Counted from the first letter of the stretch, positions 18,960 to 31,448 are shown. The stretch is 64,000 nucleotides of DNA from Eutreptiella sp. 'Long Island Sound 2002' (GCA_964036045.1 OZ038379.1:108764025-108828024); one strand, 5' to 3'. Numbers and translations: made by a program. Notes: a model not told the origin generated them from the letters alone.

Positions 18960-19445
18960 GGATTTTATGACGTAGAAAAGTCTCAAAACCTGCAGCATAA
19001 AAAAGAACACCCCTTTACCTAATTAGCATGCTCAGAGTTGTGGTTGGGCAATCTGTGTGTCCATACAACATTTGCTTTTGCATCCACCACCCTCAAAATA
19101 GGGGGGGGTCTTCAACCGCTTTTCTTAGGCCGGGGAAACTCAACTTTTCACCTAAGAAGGGCCATATTTGGCCGTTGTTTCCAACATAAATTGCACATTT
19201 TGGTGCATACGCATGCTTTAAATTGTTTTTCGTTGATCTGTGTGGCCCTACAACCTGCTTGTTTGCATCCAGCACTCTCAAAACAGTGGGGGGGCGCGTC
19301 TTCAACTGATTGTCCTAAGACGAAAAATCGGCCTAAGTGCGCACAGAATTGGCACAAATCTCGCAAAATGGGTCAAAAATGGTTGCGAGGGCGGGAAAAT
19401 CGGGACAGCGGCGGTTTCTGCGATAGTGCGGCAACTAAGTTTGTG
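18960..19445. repeat. ~184-bp tandem repeat, two diverged units
   Basis: Units begin at GCATGC near 19026 and 19209. They share ATCTGTGTG, CCTACAAC/CCATACAAC, TTTGCATCCA, CACTCTCAAAA/CACCCTCAAAA, a G run, TCTTCAAC and a CTTAGG/CTAAGA block. The composition is sharply more AT-rich than the flanks, which suggests an inserted satellite fragment. Confidence 0.6.
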
Positions 19446-19448
19446 GAT

Positions 19449-20190
19449 CTAGCAACATCGTAAAATCATATGTGGTCGTGGTGGGTGTTGGTGAGGGTGT
19501 TGCTGGCGGTGTGCCCCGGGGCCTTGGAAGTTGGCTGTTGCAACGTGGCTGGGCCCGGGTCCCGGTCGAGTTGCTGCGGCCTGTTGGTGGCCGCACTGGC
19601 GGGCCCCTTGGCTCGTCTTGGCCTTCTTGGCCTGGTGGGTGTTGCGGGCAGGTGATTGCCCCTGTCCCCGTGGTGACACGGGGCCTGGATGGGCCAGGGA
19701 TGCACCTCTCTGAGGCATGCCTCGAGGCCCCTGACGTAGGCAGGCTGGTCCGCGGGGACCATCTGTGCGGCGGTGGCTTCGCTGCGGGCAGTCAGGTGGG
19801 TGTCCAAGAAGGACGCCAAGCTCTCTGGGGGCCTCAGCTGGGTGTGAGGGGGAGAGTGTACAAGGTAGAGGAGTGCCCTGGGTGCGTAGGATGCTCCTTT
19901 CTAACAGCCGAAAGCGATGTTTAACCAATAGCTAATCTGCCACCTCCTCAAGTGCCGTCTCCGCCCGCGCTTCCGGAGCCGGGGCTGCTGCAGGGGTGGC
20001 CGGGAGCTGTTGGTCTGGGAGGTGGGGTCGCGGTGGTGGAGACAAAGGGCAAGGAGGATGTGGCGGGCCGCTACGCTCAAGCCGCCCCCGCTGTGGCGTA
20101 GGGGCGGGCTGTTGAGGGGCAGGGGTGTGTCGCCCGTGGCCGTAGCAATGGTCTACGCGTGGTCCGTCGGGTCCGCCGCGTAATGCCCTG
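19449..20190 (-). other. Probable 3' region of the LINE, no clear gene
   Basis: Minus-strand frames at 19466-19819 and 19449-19928 are Pro/Arg/Gln-rich without a recognisable domain. They may be 3' untranslated or degraded C-terminal sequence of the LINE pol to the right. Confidence 0.25.
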
Positions 20191-20952
20191 TCAGGGAGTC
20201 TCGGAGAGTGTCAGTGAGTGGCCTGAAAGTGCTTGGGTGGCTGGCGGGGGGGGGGGGGGGGCGGCTGAGGTTGCGGGCTGCGCGTGGTTGCGGGGGTTGA
20301 GTTCCCCGCAGTGGGGGCATCCGGTGAGGCGATGTGCGTCTCCTCGGCAGATGCGGTTGTTCGGGCTGCAGCGCAGGGCCGTCTGCCGTAGTCGTTGGCA
20401 CACACAGAGGGGGCATGCAGTGGCTGGCGGTTTGCGGGACCTGTGGGCGGATGGCGGACGTGTGTGCGGTGCCTGTGGTGCTCGTGCGTGCCACGGCGCT
20501 GTCGTGCGCAATGGATGGTGCGCGGGCTGGGGCCACGGGTCCTGCGTCGGGTGGTAGGTCGCTCGGTCAAGCCTCACGGTTGGCAGAACAGGAGATCGAG
20601 GAGGGGGGCCGGGTCTGCCAGGGGTAGGGTGGCTGCATGCTGCAGGTACCTGTAGCTGTGGTACCTCAGTTGCGCGGCCATTTTGACGACAGCCGTCCGT
20701 TGCATGTGCGCTGCCGTGGCCTGGGGGTCGTCCACGTTGGTGCGCAGCACGGTGTAGACGGCAGTGGGGACGAGTCCCCTGCGGACCGCCTCGAGTACCT
20801 CCGTCTGCCGGAGGATGGATGTAGTTTTTTTTGTCGTCGGAACCCTCCCGGCCATCTGCGAGGCTGTCGAGCCCCCGGTATGGGTGGCATGTCTTGAACC
20901 GGTCCCAGGTTTCCTCCTGTGTGTGGCCGCAGATGCATTTGGTGTACCCCAC
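20191..20952 (-). pseudogene. LINE pol C-terminal domain with Cys/His finger
   Basis: The 253-codon frame starts with C-I-C-G-H-T-Q-E-E-T-W-D-R-F-K-T-C-H, matching the C-x-C-G ... E-T ... H/C pattern found at the C-terminus of many LINE polyproteins downstream of RNase H or RT. Further along, C-P-L-C and C-P-H-C pairs suggest a second Cys-rich patch. The rest is Pro/Arg-rich. Confidence 0.45.
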
Positions 20953-21296
20953 GGGGATGTGGATGGAGCGGCGTGCGCACCATCGGTAGTAACGGGTGAG
21001 GAGTGGCAGTTGCTCGAGGACGCATTGGAGTCGGGGTGACCATGCCAGGTGTGGTGGGAGGCTATCCGAGTGAAGGACTGAGTAGTAGAGGGGGGGACAG
21101 ACGAAGTCCTTGACGCGTTGCAGGAGCTCGGTGTTTGCTGGGTGGCCCAGTGTGGTGGCGAGGTGTTGGATTGGTGTGGGGTAGTGGTACTGTTTGTGTC
21201 TGGCCCTGTATGGCGTGTCCTCTGGTATCCAGTGAGGGGGCTGTGTTGCCGAGGGTATCGGGGGCAGGTGCTGCAGGTGGCTGTGGTGTGTGGTGT

Positions 21297-22415
21297 CTAG
21301 TCGTACCTGTTCGAGCCATGGACTGTGGTTGGTGTTCTGGTGTTTGGCATGCAGGTCTGCACGTCCATTGCCGTATGTGTAGCTATGGGACTCCTATTGA
21401 CGAGGTGCAGGGCGTCCTGGCGGTGCATGCCTCTGAAGGCCACCCACAGTCCCAACGCCTGTGTTGTGGGGCCGGCCTCCAACTCCCTGTGAAGGTGTAG
21501 TACTGCGAGGCGCTTTGCGAGGTGAATGTCGGACGTGGCGTCTACGACTACCCAGATGTGGCGCGGCCGGACTGTTGTGAGTTGCGGTGTGGTGCTGATG
21601 GCGTCCGCCAGGGTGCGCAGTTCTCCGTCAGAGCACGCCCTGAAGAAGGTTGCCCCGGTGTGGTGCTCCACTTGGAGTCTATCCGCACGCCAGGTGACGC
21701 ACACGGAGGCACAACCGACCGCGGGGATGCGCTGCTGGGTGCACGATGCGTCAGCAAAGATGATGATGTCGGTGTCGCTTGGCACAGGTAGGCGGGCAAT
21801 TGCTGTGGGCTGATACATGTACACGGGGGGCCCTTGCGCGATTCTGGTGGTTGCTTGTGTGCGCTGAAGCAGTGGCGTTGCGTAGACGCCTATCCCTTCT
21901 GTAATGATGTTCTGGGCCCGTGGGGTAAGGCAGAGGAGGCCCCTGTCGGGGCGCCCCTTGGTGATGTACGCATACATCAGGTGGAAGAGGTATCCGGTAT
22001 TGGCGTGGAATCTCTGGCATGTGATGGTCTGCCGCCGTTCCTTCTCTTCTTTGTCGCCGCGGAGAGGTGGGCATTTGTGATGCTGGGGGCAGATGGGTTC
22101 TTCATGAGGCCCCGCGCGGTGTGGGTCGCACCGGTTGTACTCTATGGCTATGCTTTCTGGTTCTGTTTGTCCGCTTGTGACTGTCCATTCTGCCGTGGGT
22201 GTTCGACTCCAGGCCAGGCGTGCTGCGCAGCCCGGGGGTACTATGTGAAACCGGGGGCAGGGCCATGGCAGCTGGTCCTTGGTGGTTGCGGCGGTTGGGG
22301 TGTGGTACTGGGTTGGGATCAGGTGCAGTAGGGGCCATGGTGTGTCGAGGGCTGCCGGACCGCAGTGCCAGCACGTGCTTGGTATGCCTTGGTCATCGTG
22401 TCTGAGCGGTGGCAC
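21297..22415 (-). pseudogene. LINE RNase H domain
   Basis: A 372-codon frame. Residues about 214-350 fit RNase HI, the enzyme that degrades RNA in RNA-DNA hybrids. A hydrophobic strand leads into F-A-D-A-S (Asp222), then D-G-E-L-R-T-L-A-D-A-I carries the helix Glu. V-V-V-D-A-T carries the next Asp, and A-L-H-L-V-N-R lies near the expected terminal His/Asp. The order and spacing are good, so the call is firm, although the polyprotein is broken before and after. RNase H is present in only some LINE clades, which narrows the family. Confidence 0.6.
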
Positions 22416-23237
22416 ATCCGTCTCCGGGGCATTGTGTTTGGGGATGGACCCGGGGGTGTGGTGCCGCTTGACGGCGCGGGTAGCTTGTTTGTGCCTGGTG
22501 GGCGCTAGCAGCAGGATGGTCGGTGGTGCCCAGCCTTCGACCGACGGGCTGGGCTCCTCCTGCCTTGTGCCCCCGTTGTCGGTGGCCTCGTGCTCGTTCG
22601 GGTCCCGTCGGGGCTGCTAATATTGGAAAGCTTTGTACGCCGCGTTGATATCCTTGGGTCCTGGCATCGTGCGTCCTGCTTTTCTGGTGCATGTGCGCAG
22701 GTATGCCTGGAAGATTTGGTGCGCTGGCCATTGCGGGTCGGAGAGCAAGGGGGCTCCGCATGGGGCCGTGACTTTCATCTGCGTGCGGTTGATGTACACT
22801 ATAGTGATGGTGGCTTCCACGAGGCGTAGGGTGTCCAACTTGCCTGCCGGCCGCCGGTGCATGTTGGTGTACGTGGCCACGAGTGGCCCCTGCTGATTGC
22901 AATGGTGGTTCGTCAGGATGGCGTGTGTGTGGTGCGGTAGGAGGAGTTGTAGCTGAGTCGACATGCCGGTGCCCACACAGGTGGTGATGCCCTGCTGTGC
23001 CAGTACCCACAGATGGCAGGTATTGCGGGCCGTTTGCGCTTCCCCAATGTGTATGGCTGCCGCTTCGCGGACCTCGGGTTGGTTGTGATGTGTCGTTCTG
23101 TGTAAGAGGTGCGCCGGGTGGTTGGCATAGGCCCTGTCACTAGGATCTGGTGTTGTCCCCGTAGTAGCGCCAGTGGGCCATCACGGTGTCCTCCGCAACC
23201 GATGTCGGCCAGCCTCCATTTTGCGCCCATGCCTTGG

Positions 23238-25147
23238 TCACTTATTGGCGGGCGTGTCGCAGGGCGCCCTGGGGGTCCGGGAGGTGTAGGGCCTGGTATC
23301 CGATGGCCGGGTTGAGCACCGTCTCCATGAAGTATGCCAGGCCCTGCGTAGACAGGCGGTCCCGCCTGGCAAGTCGAGGTGGATGGGCCAGGCGCCCTTC
23401 CAGCTTGTTTGGGAGCGCGATGTTGTGATGCTGGGTGATCTGTGTGACCCGCAGGTGACTGTGGTGTCCTCCAGGTGGAGGGGCTCGCTTCCCAGGATGT
23501 CGGGGGCGGGGATTCCGACATCCGCTAGCCCAACTGACTTGCGGGGGTGCACAAGGAGGTGGTGGGCGTCCAGGTAGGTTGTGGTGAGCTGGAGAATGGC
23601 AGACGATTGGTCGGTGGTCGTTGGTAGTCCTGCGTTTGCGGCGTTGCGGTGGCGGTCGGCCGTGGTCAAGAGGTTGCCGTCCGCAAAGTCGATGAGGGGG
23701 GACCGTAGCAGGTACCCGTCGTACACCGGGTATACCCGTGCCAGCTCAAATGCTAGCGGGAGGGTGACGAGGAGGTAGAGAAAGAAGCCCTCGGTGCAAC
23801 CTTGGGGGACCCCGCTGTCTGTGCTGGTCCAGGGGGTAAGGCCTGCGGCTGTAATGACGGCGTAGAGCCGGGTCTGGATGTACCCGGCCGTGAAGGGTAA
23901 AAATGGGAGGCCCATGCAAACCCCTTCCGGTACTCCAAGGCTGCTGGTCCGAGCCCGGCCAGGCTGCATCGGAGACCATGGCAAACGTCACCCGGAACCA
24001 TGGATGCAACCGGTGACAGGCGAGCCGGTACACAGTCCAGGAGGGGGTCGCCTGCCAAGCGGAGCGGCCCCGAAACACAAGCCACAAGGGTGAGGCGGAC
24101 GTACCGTAGACAAGCGGGAGCAATACCCTTGTGGTGAGAGATACTCCACACGGCTGGGCAGCCCCCAGAGCTGCCGCCCAAAGGAGGGGGCATGTGGCCC
24201 TACCCATGGACACATGCCGGGACACCCACCCACCTGGGACACATGGACCGGGTGGCCGCGACAATGCCTTCCCAAGCACATGCGGGAGCGGCTCAAGAGG
24301 CACCCAACATAGGGCAGTGGGAGGGACAGGACGCCCCCTTGGTAAGACCTTCTTCCTGCACCGTCAAAGGAGGCATCCCGAGCTCCCGAAGATACCTACC
24401 TACCTACCTTGCCGTCCGCAAAGTCGATGAGGGGGGACCGTAGCAGGTACCCGTCGTACACCGGGTATACCCGTGCCAGCTCAAATGCTAGCGGGAGGGT
24501 GACGAGGAGGTAGAAAAAGAAGCCCTCGGTGCAGCCTTGGGGGACCCCGCTGTCTGTGCTGGTCCAGGGGGTAAGGCCTGCGGCTGTAATGACGGCGTAG
24601 AGCCGGGTCTGGATGTACCCGGCCGTGAAGGGTAAAAATGGGAGGCCCATGCCAACCCATACCTCTGTGGAGAGCAGGTGCTGTGCGTGGGGGAACGCGC
24701 CTTGAACATCGAGAGGGGCGACGATCATCTCGTAGAGGTTCATGTCCAGCGCAGTGTCCTGGAGGAAGATGGCCTTATAGGGGGACGTGCCTGCCATGGC
24801 CCCCCACATGCTGGTGGGCACGTGGGCAAAGACCGGCCAAGAACTAGCGCCCATACCAACTTGACTTCGGTGGTGGCGCATACTATGGGCCGCCAGTTTC
24901 CTTGCTACGCCCAGTCGCCTTTCTTGTAGATGGGGTGGACTAGGTTCGCCCAATCGGGGGGGATGGGTATGGTGCCATAGGCGGGCTGCCAGGCGGCGCT
25001 TGACGGGCAGGGTGAGGCCCTCGACGCCTGGCAGGAGCCAGGGGGCTTCCACGTTGCTCCATCACACCCTCCCCTCGGATCGTTTGTCGGAGGATGCCAG
25101 AAAACTGAACCGCTCCCTAACAGCCGACTACGGGCATGAGACCCCAC
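23238..25147 (-). pseudogene. LINE reverse transcriptase, split and frameshifted
   Basis: From right to left the pieces are as follows. The finger motif P-P-D-W-A-N-L-V-H-P-I-Y-K-K-G-D-W lies at about 24905-24960. Motif A, A-P-L-D-V-Q-G-A-F-P, lies near 24720-24750 with its Asp kept. Motif B, D-S-G-V-P-Q-G-C-T-E-G-F-F, and motif C as F-A-D-G (usual F/Y-A-D-D) follow, then the palm and thumb. The second catalytic Asp of motif C is Gly in both duplicated segments, so the change predates the duplication or is a feature of the family. Frame changes near 24905, the insertion at 23925-24408 and downstream stops make this a pseudogene. Confidence 0.6.
23674..24659. repeat. 251-bp direct duplication flanking a 484-bp insert
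   Basis: 23674-23924 and 24409-24659 are almost identical (offset 735 bp, a handful of substitutions) and encode the same RT motif B-C segment. The intervening 23925-24408 is unrelated to RT and ends in TACCTACCTACC immediately before the second copy. N-terminal RT sequence continues only from the right copy and C-terminal RT only from the left, exactly as for an insertion with an unusually long TSD or a duplication-type rearrangement. Confidence 0.8.
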
Positions 25148-25296
25148 GGCACACGGAAATGTCGGCAGATCGAACCACTGACCGGGCCCCAGGCGCCGTC
25201 ATTGACGGGCAGTATGGCGCGATGCAGGCAAAGTCTACTGCAGGCTAGAAAAAGCCAAACGAGAGAACGGAACGCGTCATGATACCCCCCCCCTGA

Positions 25297-26760
25297 CGGA
25301 AATTTTGGTTCAAGACTGGCGCTCCTACTATGAAGCGGATGACGATCTTAAAGGCATTTATGCGGTGGTCAGGGCATCGCCCGTGGCCTCTGAGCATGTC
25401 CTGCGAGAATACTGTATCAACCACAAAAGCCACCTGCTCCGGAAACACACGATTGTGGTAACGGGCAGTATTGCGTCCAAGGTGGTGCCCCGAGTGCCCG
25501 CCTACAGCCACCAAGGGATACACAAAACCATTGAGGTCATTAAGAGGCGATAAGAGCTCCATAATTTTTCCACTATGGAGGCTGAGGACCCAGTCCGGGA
25601 TGTCATCCTGCGGTGCGATACGTGCGCCACGTGCAAGCCCCGCACTGGTCGCCACGTGGACACCCGGCATTACTATCGCATACCTTCTTACCCCTTTAGG
25701 CCGGTGGCAATGGACTTAGTTAAGTTACCTGAGTGCGAAATTTGCAGGGCGTAAAGGTGCATGCCTGCCTTGTTGTGGTGTGTAGGGCCACAGGGTATAT
25801 CATAGCCATACCCACAGCCATGCAGGGGTTGAGCAAGGAAGAGGTTGCTGAACTGTTCCTTGAGGAGTGTGTCTTCTTCACTGCAATCCCCTGTGAAGTT
25901 CTCTCCGACAACGCGAAAAGTTTTGATAACAAGTTTGTGCATATTGTATGTCAAATTGCGGGCATAGACAAGCATCAGTGCTTGCTCTATAGCCACAAAA
26001 CCAATGGTCGGGCCGAAAGGGCGGTCAAGATCGTAGTTGAGTCCTTGAGATTATACCTGCGAGACACCAATACCCCCACCAATCAATGGTAGTAGAAGTT
26101 GCCTATGGCGCCATGGGGCCTCAATGACCTAACCGGTGCCCTGGCCCCATACTCCCCCCATTCTTTGCTTTTTGGACGTGACCCCAATGGGTTCGCGGAC
26201 CCCATGTTGCGCCGGTGCCCGAGGACTCGTGTGAGGATGCTTCCGACTTTCTCAATCGGTTGACCCGGGAAAGCACCTCTGATCGAGACAAACTCACCGA
26301 TATCCACGCTGAGCAGATGGTCAAGTACGAAGAGGCCTATCGCCCGACCCAAATTTGAGATTGGTGATAGAGTATGGGTGCACAACCTGCCGAAGTTGGA
26401 GGACAAACATTTCAACAAGCCTGAGCGCATAAGGACCGGGCCCTATGAAATTATGGAGGTCGTAGCCGCCGATAGGGACGGGATTGCAACATCCGGCGCT
26501 CCGGAAATACTCGGGATTGAACGCCTCAAGAAGGCATTCCCCTTGCTCAATGGCACCAAACTCAAGGTGAAACACCATGCATCCCGCCCCACTCTCGACC
26601 ATGATTATACATGGTTGTTGAGGATGTGGTCGACCACAGAAAGATCTCAAGTACTACCAAAAAGGGGAAACACGTCATGAAATGGCTTGTCAGGTGAAAG
26701 CACCACGACGATTGGACTTGCAAGTCACAAGACCAATTTCTCAACAACGTTCGTGATCAA
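25297..26760 (+). pseudogene. Ty3/gypsy integrase with chromodomain relic
   Basis: Plus-strand pieces in order. An integrase N-terminal HHCC zinc-binding region spans 25305-25670 (Y-S-H-Q-G-I-H-K-T, then C-D-T-C-A-T-C). The catalytic core spans about 25700-26092, with M-D-L-V, L-S-D-N-A-K-S-F-D-N and T-N-G-R-A-E-R-A carrying the D, D and E. A GPY/F-type C-terminal segment follows at 26360-26480 (R-I-R-T-G-P-Y-E-I-M-E-V-V), then a chromodomain-like stretch at 26610-26760 (V-V-E-D-V-V-D ... M-K-W-L-V-R). In that stretch the expected Trp is a TGA stop, followed by K-H-H-D-D-W-T. A stop after the HHCC region and frame changes inside the core make it dead. No protease or RT precedes it; the LINE abuts it. 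Confidence 0.65.
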
Positions 26761-28120
26761 TTGCGGGATTATTGTAGTAGGAACAAGGTAGGAATCCACA
26801 TAGAACCTCCCCTTATTGTCACATGGTCATTTGCTGAGGGCCCCATTCAGCACTACGGCCCCTCCGTTGCGTGGCACTAGAACACATGGATGACGGTTGC
26901 GTACAGTCCTAAGAGAGACTATAAGGCGATACCTCGGCCCAATACCCCGTTTCTCCACTTCATGAGGCAAGGGGTCCAAGATGCGGTAAGGCCCCGAGTT
27001 TCACCCTAATGCTATTGGAAGGGCAGATTTTACGGTCCCTTGAGTGACCCTATAATCCGGCCTTATCCCAGGATTCCACCCTTCTTCCCACTCGCCAAAA
27101 AAAAACCATGGTCATACGGGGACGAGATCCATCCGGCTTTACGGCCCCTTGTGCTGCCCTTTTGCCGTTGGAGGGGTAGTGTACGGTCCCTCGCGTGACC
27201 CTACTACCTCTTGACTTTTCATTCCCTCCCCCTTCTCACTGGCTAAGATCCTCTTTTCCTTCCCGTGCTCTCTCTCCCCACCCTCATTTTGCAACGCCCC
27301 TTCTCAGATTGACGGCAGCGGGACCATCACCCCGGCTCCCTCTCGACGACGAGCTTAACAGCTGGTTATTGCGAGCATGTCGACCTCTGCACTACGACAT
27401 GGGGCCCACGATTGCGTGCGGCCAGCTCATTCGCGACAGCATACCGCATAACCAAACACGAGCAAGGGAGCTACCTAATAGTAGATGGTGACCAAAGGTT
27501 GGTTGTTTGACATGCTGAGATCCTGAATTATTGAGAAGCGGCAATGACTGAGTCAGCGACTGTATGGAAGTTGCGTCAGAACAGTTTTTAGGCTGTGAAC
27601 GACCCTTATTCTCTGTCTGCGCCAACCCCCTGAGCCTCTGACCCATATCGCGGAGGTGCAGTCGCAATCCAGGAACGACAGTGCGTTGCATGTCAGTTAT
27701 TTGCCACTGACATGCTGAAAAGCGCAAGTGTACCCCCCCCCCATCATGTAACAGCCTGCAGGCCCAGCGAGGGTCCTGAGCCCATACCTCGCTGTGCCCA
27801 GTTTTTTAGTACTCTGCTACACTTAAAAGAAAAACAGAGGAACCAAGTTATGACCCCATCACTGTGTGGTTTCGCGGCTAGGCGGCACAATGGGTATATT
27901 TCTGGGAGATGCCTCCACCACTCAGCCGCTGACAGGCATGACCGTGTGGAGCGTGGCAGCAGGGCCAGGACTGCATCCTGCCTGCCCGTGCCCGCAGCCT
28001 CCTGACGCGGAGCAGGCCTCGCAGCTCCTTGAGATCTCCAGGGTGTCAGGCCTTAGGAGGGGAGTGTTGTCAGTCGTTGCGGTCAGTCCCAGCCCCATAA
28101 GGTTTGGAATTGGTTTCATG
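26761..28120. other. Non-coding stretch downstream of the gypsy integrase
   Basis: No gene recognised. Two imperfect ~80-bp direct repeats lie at about 27013-27095 and 27170-27245, sharing GGAGGGGTAG/GGAAGGGCAG, TACGGTCCCT and GTGACCCTA, then ending CCCACTCGCC/CTCACTGGC. Part may be a degraded LTR, but no partner was seen. Confidence 0.3.
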
Positions 28121-29105
28121 CAATATTAGACCCATTGTTCTCAATTATTTCTATAAAAATAACCAATTATTCTGATTATATGACACAAAAAAAACCGGTT
28201 ATTTTCGATTGCTGTCTTTACACAATGCCATTGTTGCCAAAAAGCCGTGAACTTTTACCTAACGGATAGTAAACAGGAAAATGGAGGTGAAAGACATGCT
28301 AAACCCTTGCCTTTTATCCCGAATTGCCTGTGATTTTGGAAAATCCTCTGGTCTTTGAAAAGAAACATTTCATGGCGTATGAACGAAATATTTCTCTTTT
28401 ATACATAACTTGTCCTATTAATTGGTTTATATCATTTTTCAAAATAATCAGTTTTACCAATTTTTTGTCACATCAGACCAAATTGATCCAATTAATCAGA
28501 TTATCCGATTAATCCGTACAACCGATTCCGAACCTTGCAACCCCATCAACTGACGGGCAGGGACAGCAGCCTGGAAGTCAAACAGACAGTGAGCCAGTCA
28601 GGTATGTAAGTCATTCAGTCAGTCAATCATTCAGCCAGGCAACCAATCCGCGAGAGCAGTTGCGATGCACTAAGTACCAGAGCAGACAAATGCGTAACCA
28701 GAATGTTACAGGCGTGAACAGAGAGATCCAAGGACAAATGCCTGATGAGACAACAACAGAAGTGAATGCGCAAATCGAGTATACAAGGTTACAGTAAAAC
28801 CATTAAAAGGTAGCAGTGAAACCTAGCCTTCGTAAACTGTCTCAATGATCGCCCGTGAGGGACTGATGTTTGGTCATGTCCACAGGGATGGTGGCAAGGG
28901 GAGTTCTCGATAGAGTACTGTCACGGACACGTATTGACAACTACAAGGAAGTGCCTAGTTGCGATCAGAGTTTTGCTGTTGCTACTGTTGCTGTTTGCAA
29001 GTGATCGTGTGCAAGAAACCAGTGGGCTGCAAGGTGTTGGGAAAGCCTTAGTCAAGCCAGCTTAGGTAAACCACCAAGCATAATATTAGTCCCTGCTTCG
29101 ACAAA
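28121..29105. other. AT-richer stretch, no gene seen
   Basis: 28130-28520 is markedly AT-rich with A and T runs and ATTAATC-type repeats. 28600-28640 carries short CAGT/ATTCAG repeats. No coding motif. Confidence 0.4.
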
Positions 29106-29511
29106 TCAGTGTTCTTCCAGCCACCAGTTCCTTTTTGCGGATACATCATCAACAAGGATGGAGTAAACATGGAACCCGAGAAGATCAAGGTCATTCGAGG
29201 TTAGCTTGCTGAGACCACCGTCCAGAAATTTTGACAGTTTATCGGTTTGTGTGGATTTCACCAGCAATTGGTGGAAGGATATCAGGCTGTGGCGGCAAGG
29301 CAGAATTTGAATGCGAGTCGACGGCAGTGCATCAAGCCGCCTTCCACAGGCTGAAGTAAGCAATGATCAGTGCGACAAATCTGAGTGCTCCCCTGGCCCC
29401 CGGCAGCGGTACCATCTGTAAACGGATGCTTCGAGGGATTGCGTAGGGGCTACGGTAGCACAACGATTTGCACATTGGAAGTATAAGGGACATCTTTGAT
29501 CTATTGCCTTT

Positions 29512-29817
29512 GTGTCACGGAAAATGCAATCTGCTGAAACTCGATACCCTATCTGGGAAAAGGAGCTGTTGGCGATTGTGCTTGCCCTGAAGCAGTGGTT
29601 TCATCTCCTTCGAGGACCACAGCAAGTACACGTACACACCGACTGCGAAAGCTTTCGCTGTATCAAAACCTGCCCTCGACCGCTGACACCACGACAAGCA
29701 CCCTGCTCACAGTGCCTCAAGGAACACAACCTGACATTGTGGTATGTGCCAGGTCTCCAGAATCCAGCAGCGGACGCCTGTCTCTGCCTGACATCAAGAC
29801 AATTGATGGACATCTAG
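29512..29817 (+). pseudogene. Gypsy RNase H fragment, longest intact piece
   Basis: A 101-codon open piece contains the helix Glu (W-E-K-E-L-L-A-I-V) and the third-strand Asp (V-H-T-D-C). It ends with the N-P-A-A-D-A-C-L-C segment where functional copies have N-x-x-A-D-x-L-S-R. Confidence 0.6.
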
Positions 29818-31448
29818 AATGCTACACACACACCACTCTTAGTGGTACCCCTGGTCGAGAACTGGGTTTCACCTGAAGGAAGACCCGTTGATGAGTTTCT
29901 ACATGTGCTCGAAGATTGATTCTCGCCTGACGAAGTGTGGCCCCAGCCATACCACCACCTTTCCGTGTCGCTTCGAAGCGGATGTTCCGTTGGGAAAGAT
30001 TCTGATGTTGACGCTGACGCTGAAGCAGCATTTCAATTTGACACGGACGGAAGAGCCGGAGCCATTGCCGACTGAACAGGTGGTGGTTGAAGATTCAGAC
30101 GAACCTGCAGCATGCATCGACGACGCGGACAACGAAATACCTGACCAGTCAACTGATCCGGATGATTTTCCCGAAGTGGACATGGACCACCCTCTTCGAG
30201 TTAACTTTATTGTTGTTTTTTTGCTCTGTGGCTCCCAGCTATCCGGGTGGGGCCTCCCGGAATTCGAGTTAACTTTGGCATAAATCTTCGATATGCCCCG
30301 ACCTTGACTGCGTTGATCCGCTGTGGACGCCATCAAGACGGCGCACTGCAGCCTGTACCCTTACCCAGGGTCGGCCCAAATACGCCGTACCCCTGGAGCC
30401 ATAAAAACACACACCTTGGAGTGCACTGACATTATCAATGCAAAGACTTGACCTCGACAGCAGCGTGGGCGGCTGCATATCTAGAAGACCCACACACCAG
30501 GCACATTTACGAGATCGCCATTTGAAGCCCTACGGCACGACACCCACTCTGAGATGCCAAACCTTCCTCCGACGATGGTAAGTTCTTCTACCTGTCAACA
30601 GTGGGCAAGCGTGTTCTCGTACCTCAAACACTCATAACATCCGAGTTCTAGGGCCCTTCGGGGGTACTTCGAATCATGGCATTGATCAGACGTGACTGTG
30701 TCCGTTCCCACCTTTGACACTACGTGGAGCGCTACATCTTGAGTTGCGATGTGTGCCAAGCGGCTCAGTCACCACACATCAACATTGCCAGGCAGCTCAG
30801 ACCCCTACCGGTGCCCGACACCAAATGGCATAGTGTGTCTGTCAATTGGGTATCTGGACTGCCCCAACCACATGGGGTCATGACGCTATCATGACTGTAG
30901 TCGACCGGTTTTCTCTTAACGAAAGGACATGACAGCTGATGCCCTCGTCTACGTCTTCTTGCGCGAAGTGAATCGACTCAAAGGATGCACTCGACAAATT
31001 GTTTCTGACCGACACAAGCTGTTCGAGTCCCAAGGGTGGATAGAATTGGCGATCCGCTCGATTGAGATGCACTAAACAGTGGCCAACCGCCCTCAAGGCA
31101 ATGTCCTGGCAGAATGGTGAAACCATTCGGTTCTCCAACGCTTGCGAACACACGGCATTTTTTGCCAACAATCAGTGGGATGTAGACCTCCCGTTCGCCG
31201 AGATACAGTTCAACAACCTGACCTCCAACAGTCTTCGACTGCCACCTTTCGAGTTTGATGAACGCACACCCAATGTTGCGTTGGACTTCCCAAGAATGAC
31301 CTCCCATGTACATCAAAATTCGACCTCGAGTGATTACATTCATCGTGTTGAACTTACGTTCTATTCTGTGCGCGCCATGCTCACTAAGGAACGTCGACGC
31401 CAAATGCATGTGGTCCTCCAAATGGACAGATACGTTCAAACCCCATAA

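Larger units (their letters stand above)
20191..25147 (-). mobile_element. Degraded LINE (non-LTR) pol: RT, RNase H and C-terminal zinc finger
   Basis: Read on the minus strand, this shows the domain order of a LINE ORF2 C-terminal half. RT finger motifs (about 24905-24960), RT motif A, RT motifs B and C, an RNase H domain (21365-21776) and a C-terminal Cys/His finger (about 20880-20940) follow one another. Several frameshifts and stops separate the pieces. The endonuclease expected upstream is absent, since sequence right of about 25150 belongs to a plus-strand gypsy relic, so the copy is 5'-truncated or overwritten. The RT is also split by a 484-bp insertion in a 251-bp duplication. Confidence 0.65.

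Noticed and set aside
29899-30336. 145-codon minus-strand ORF opposite the gypsy linker
   Set aside because: It lies antisense to a plus-strand pol relic and shows no motif.
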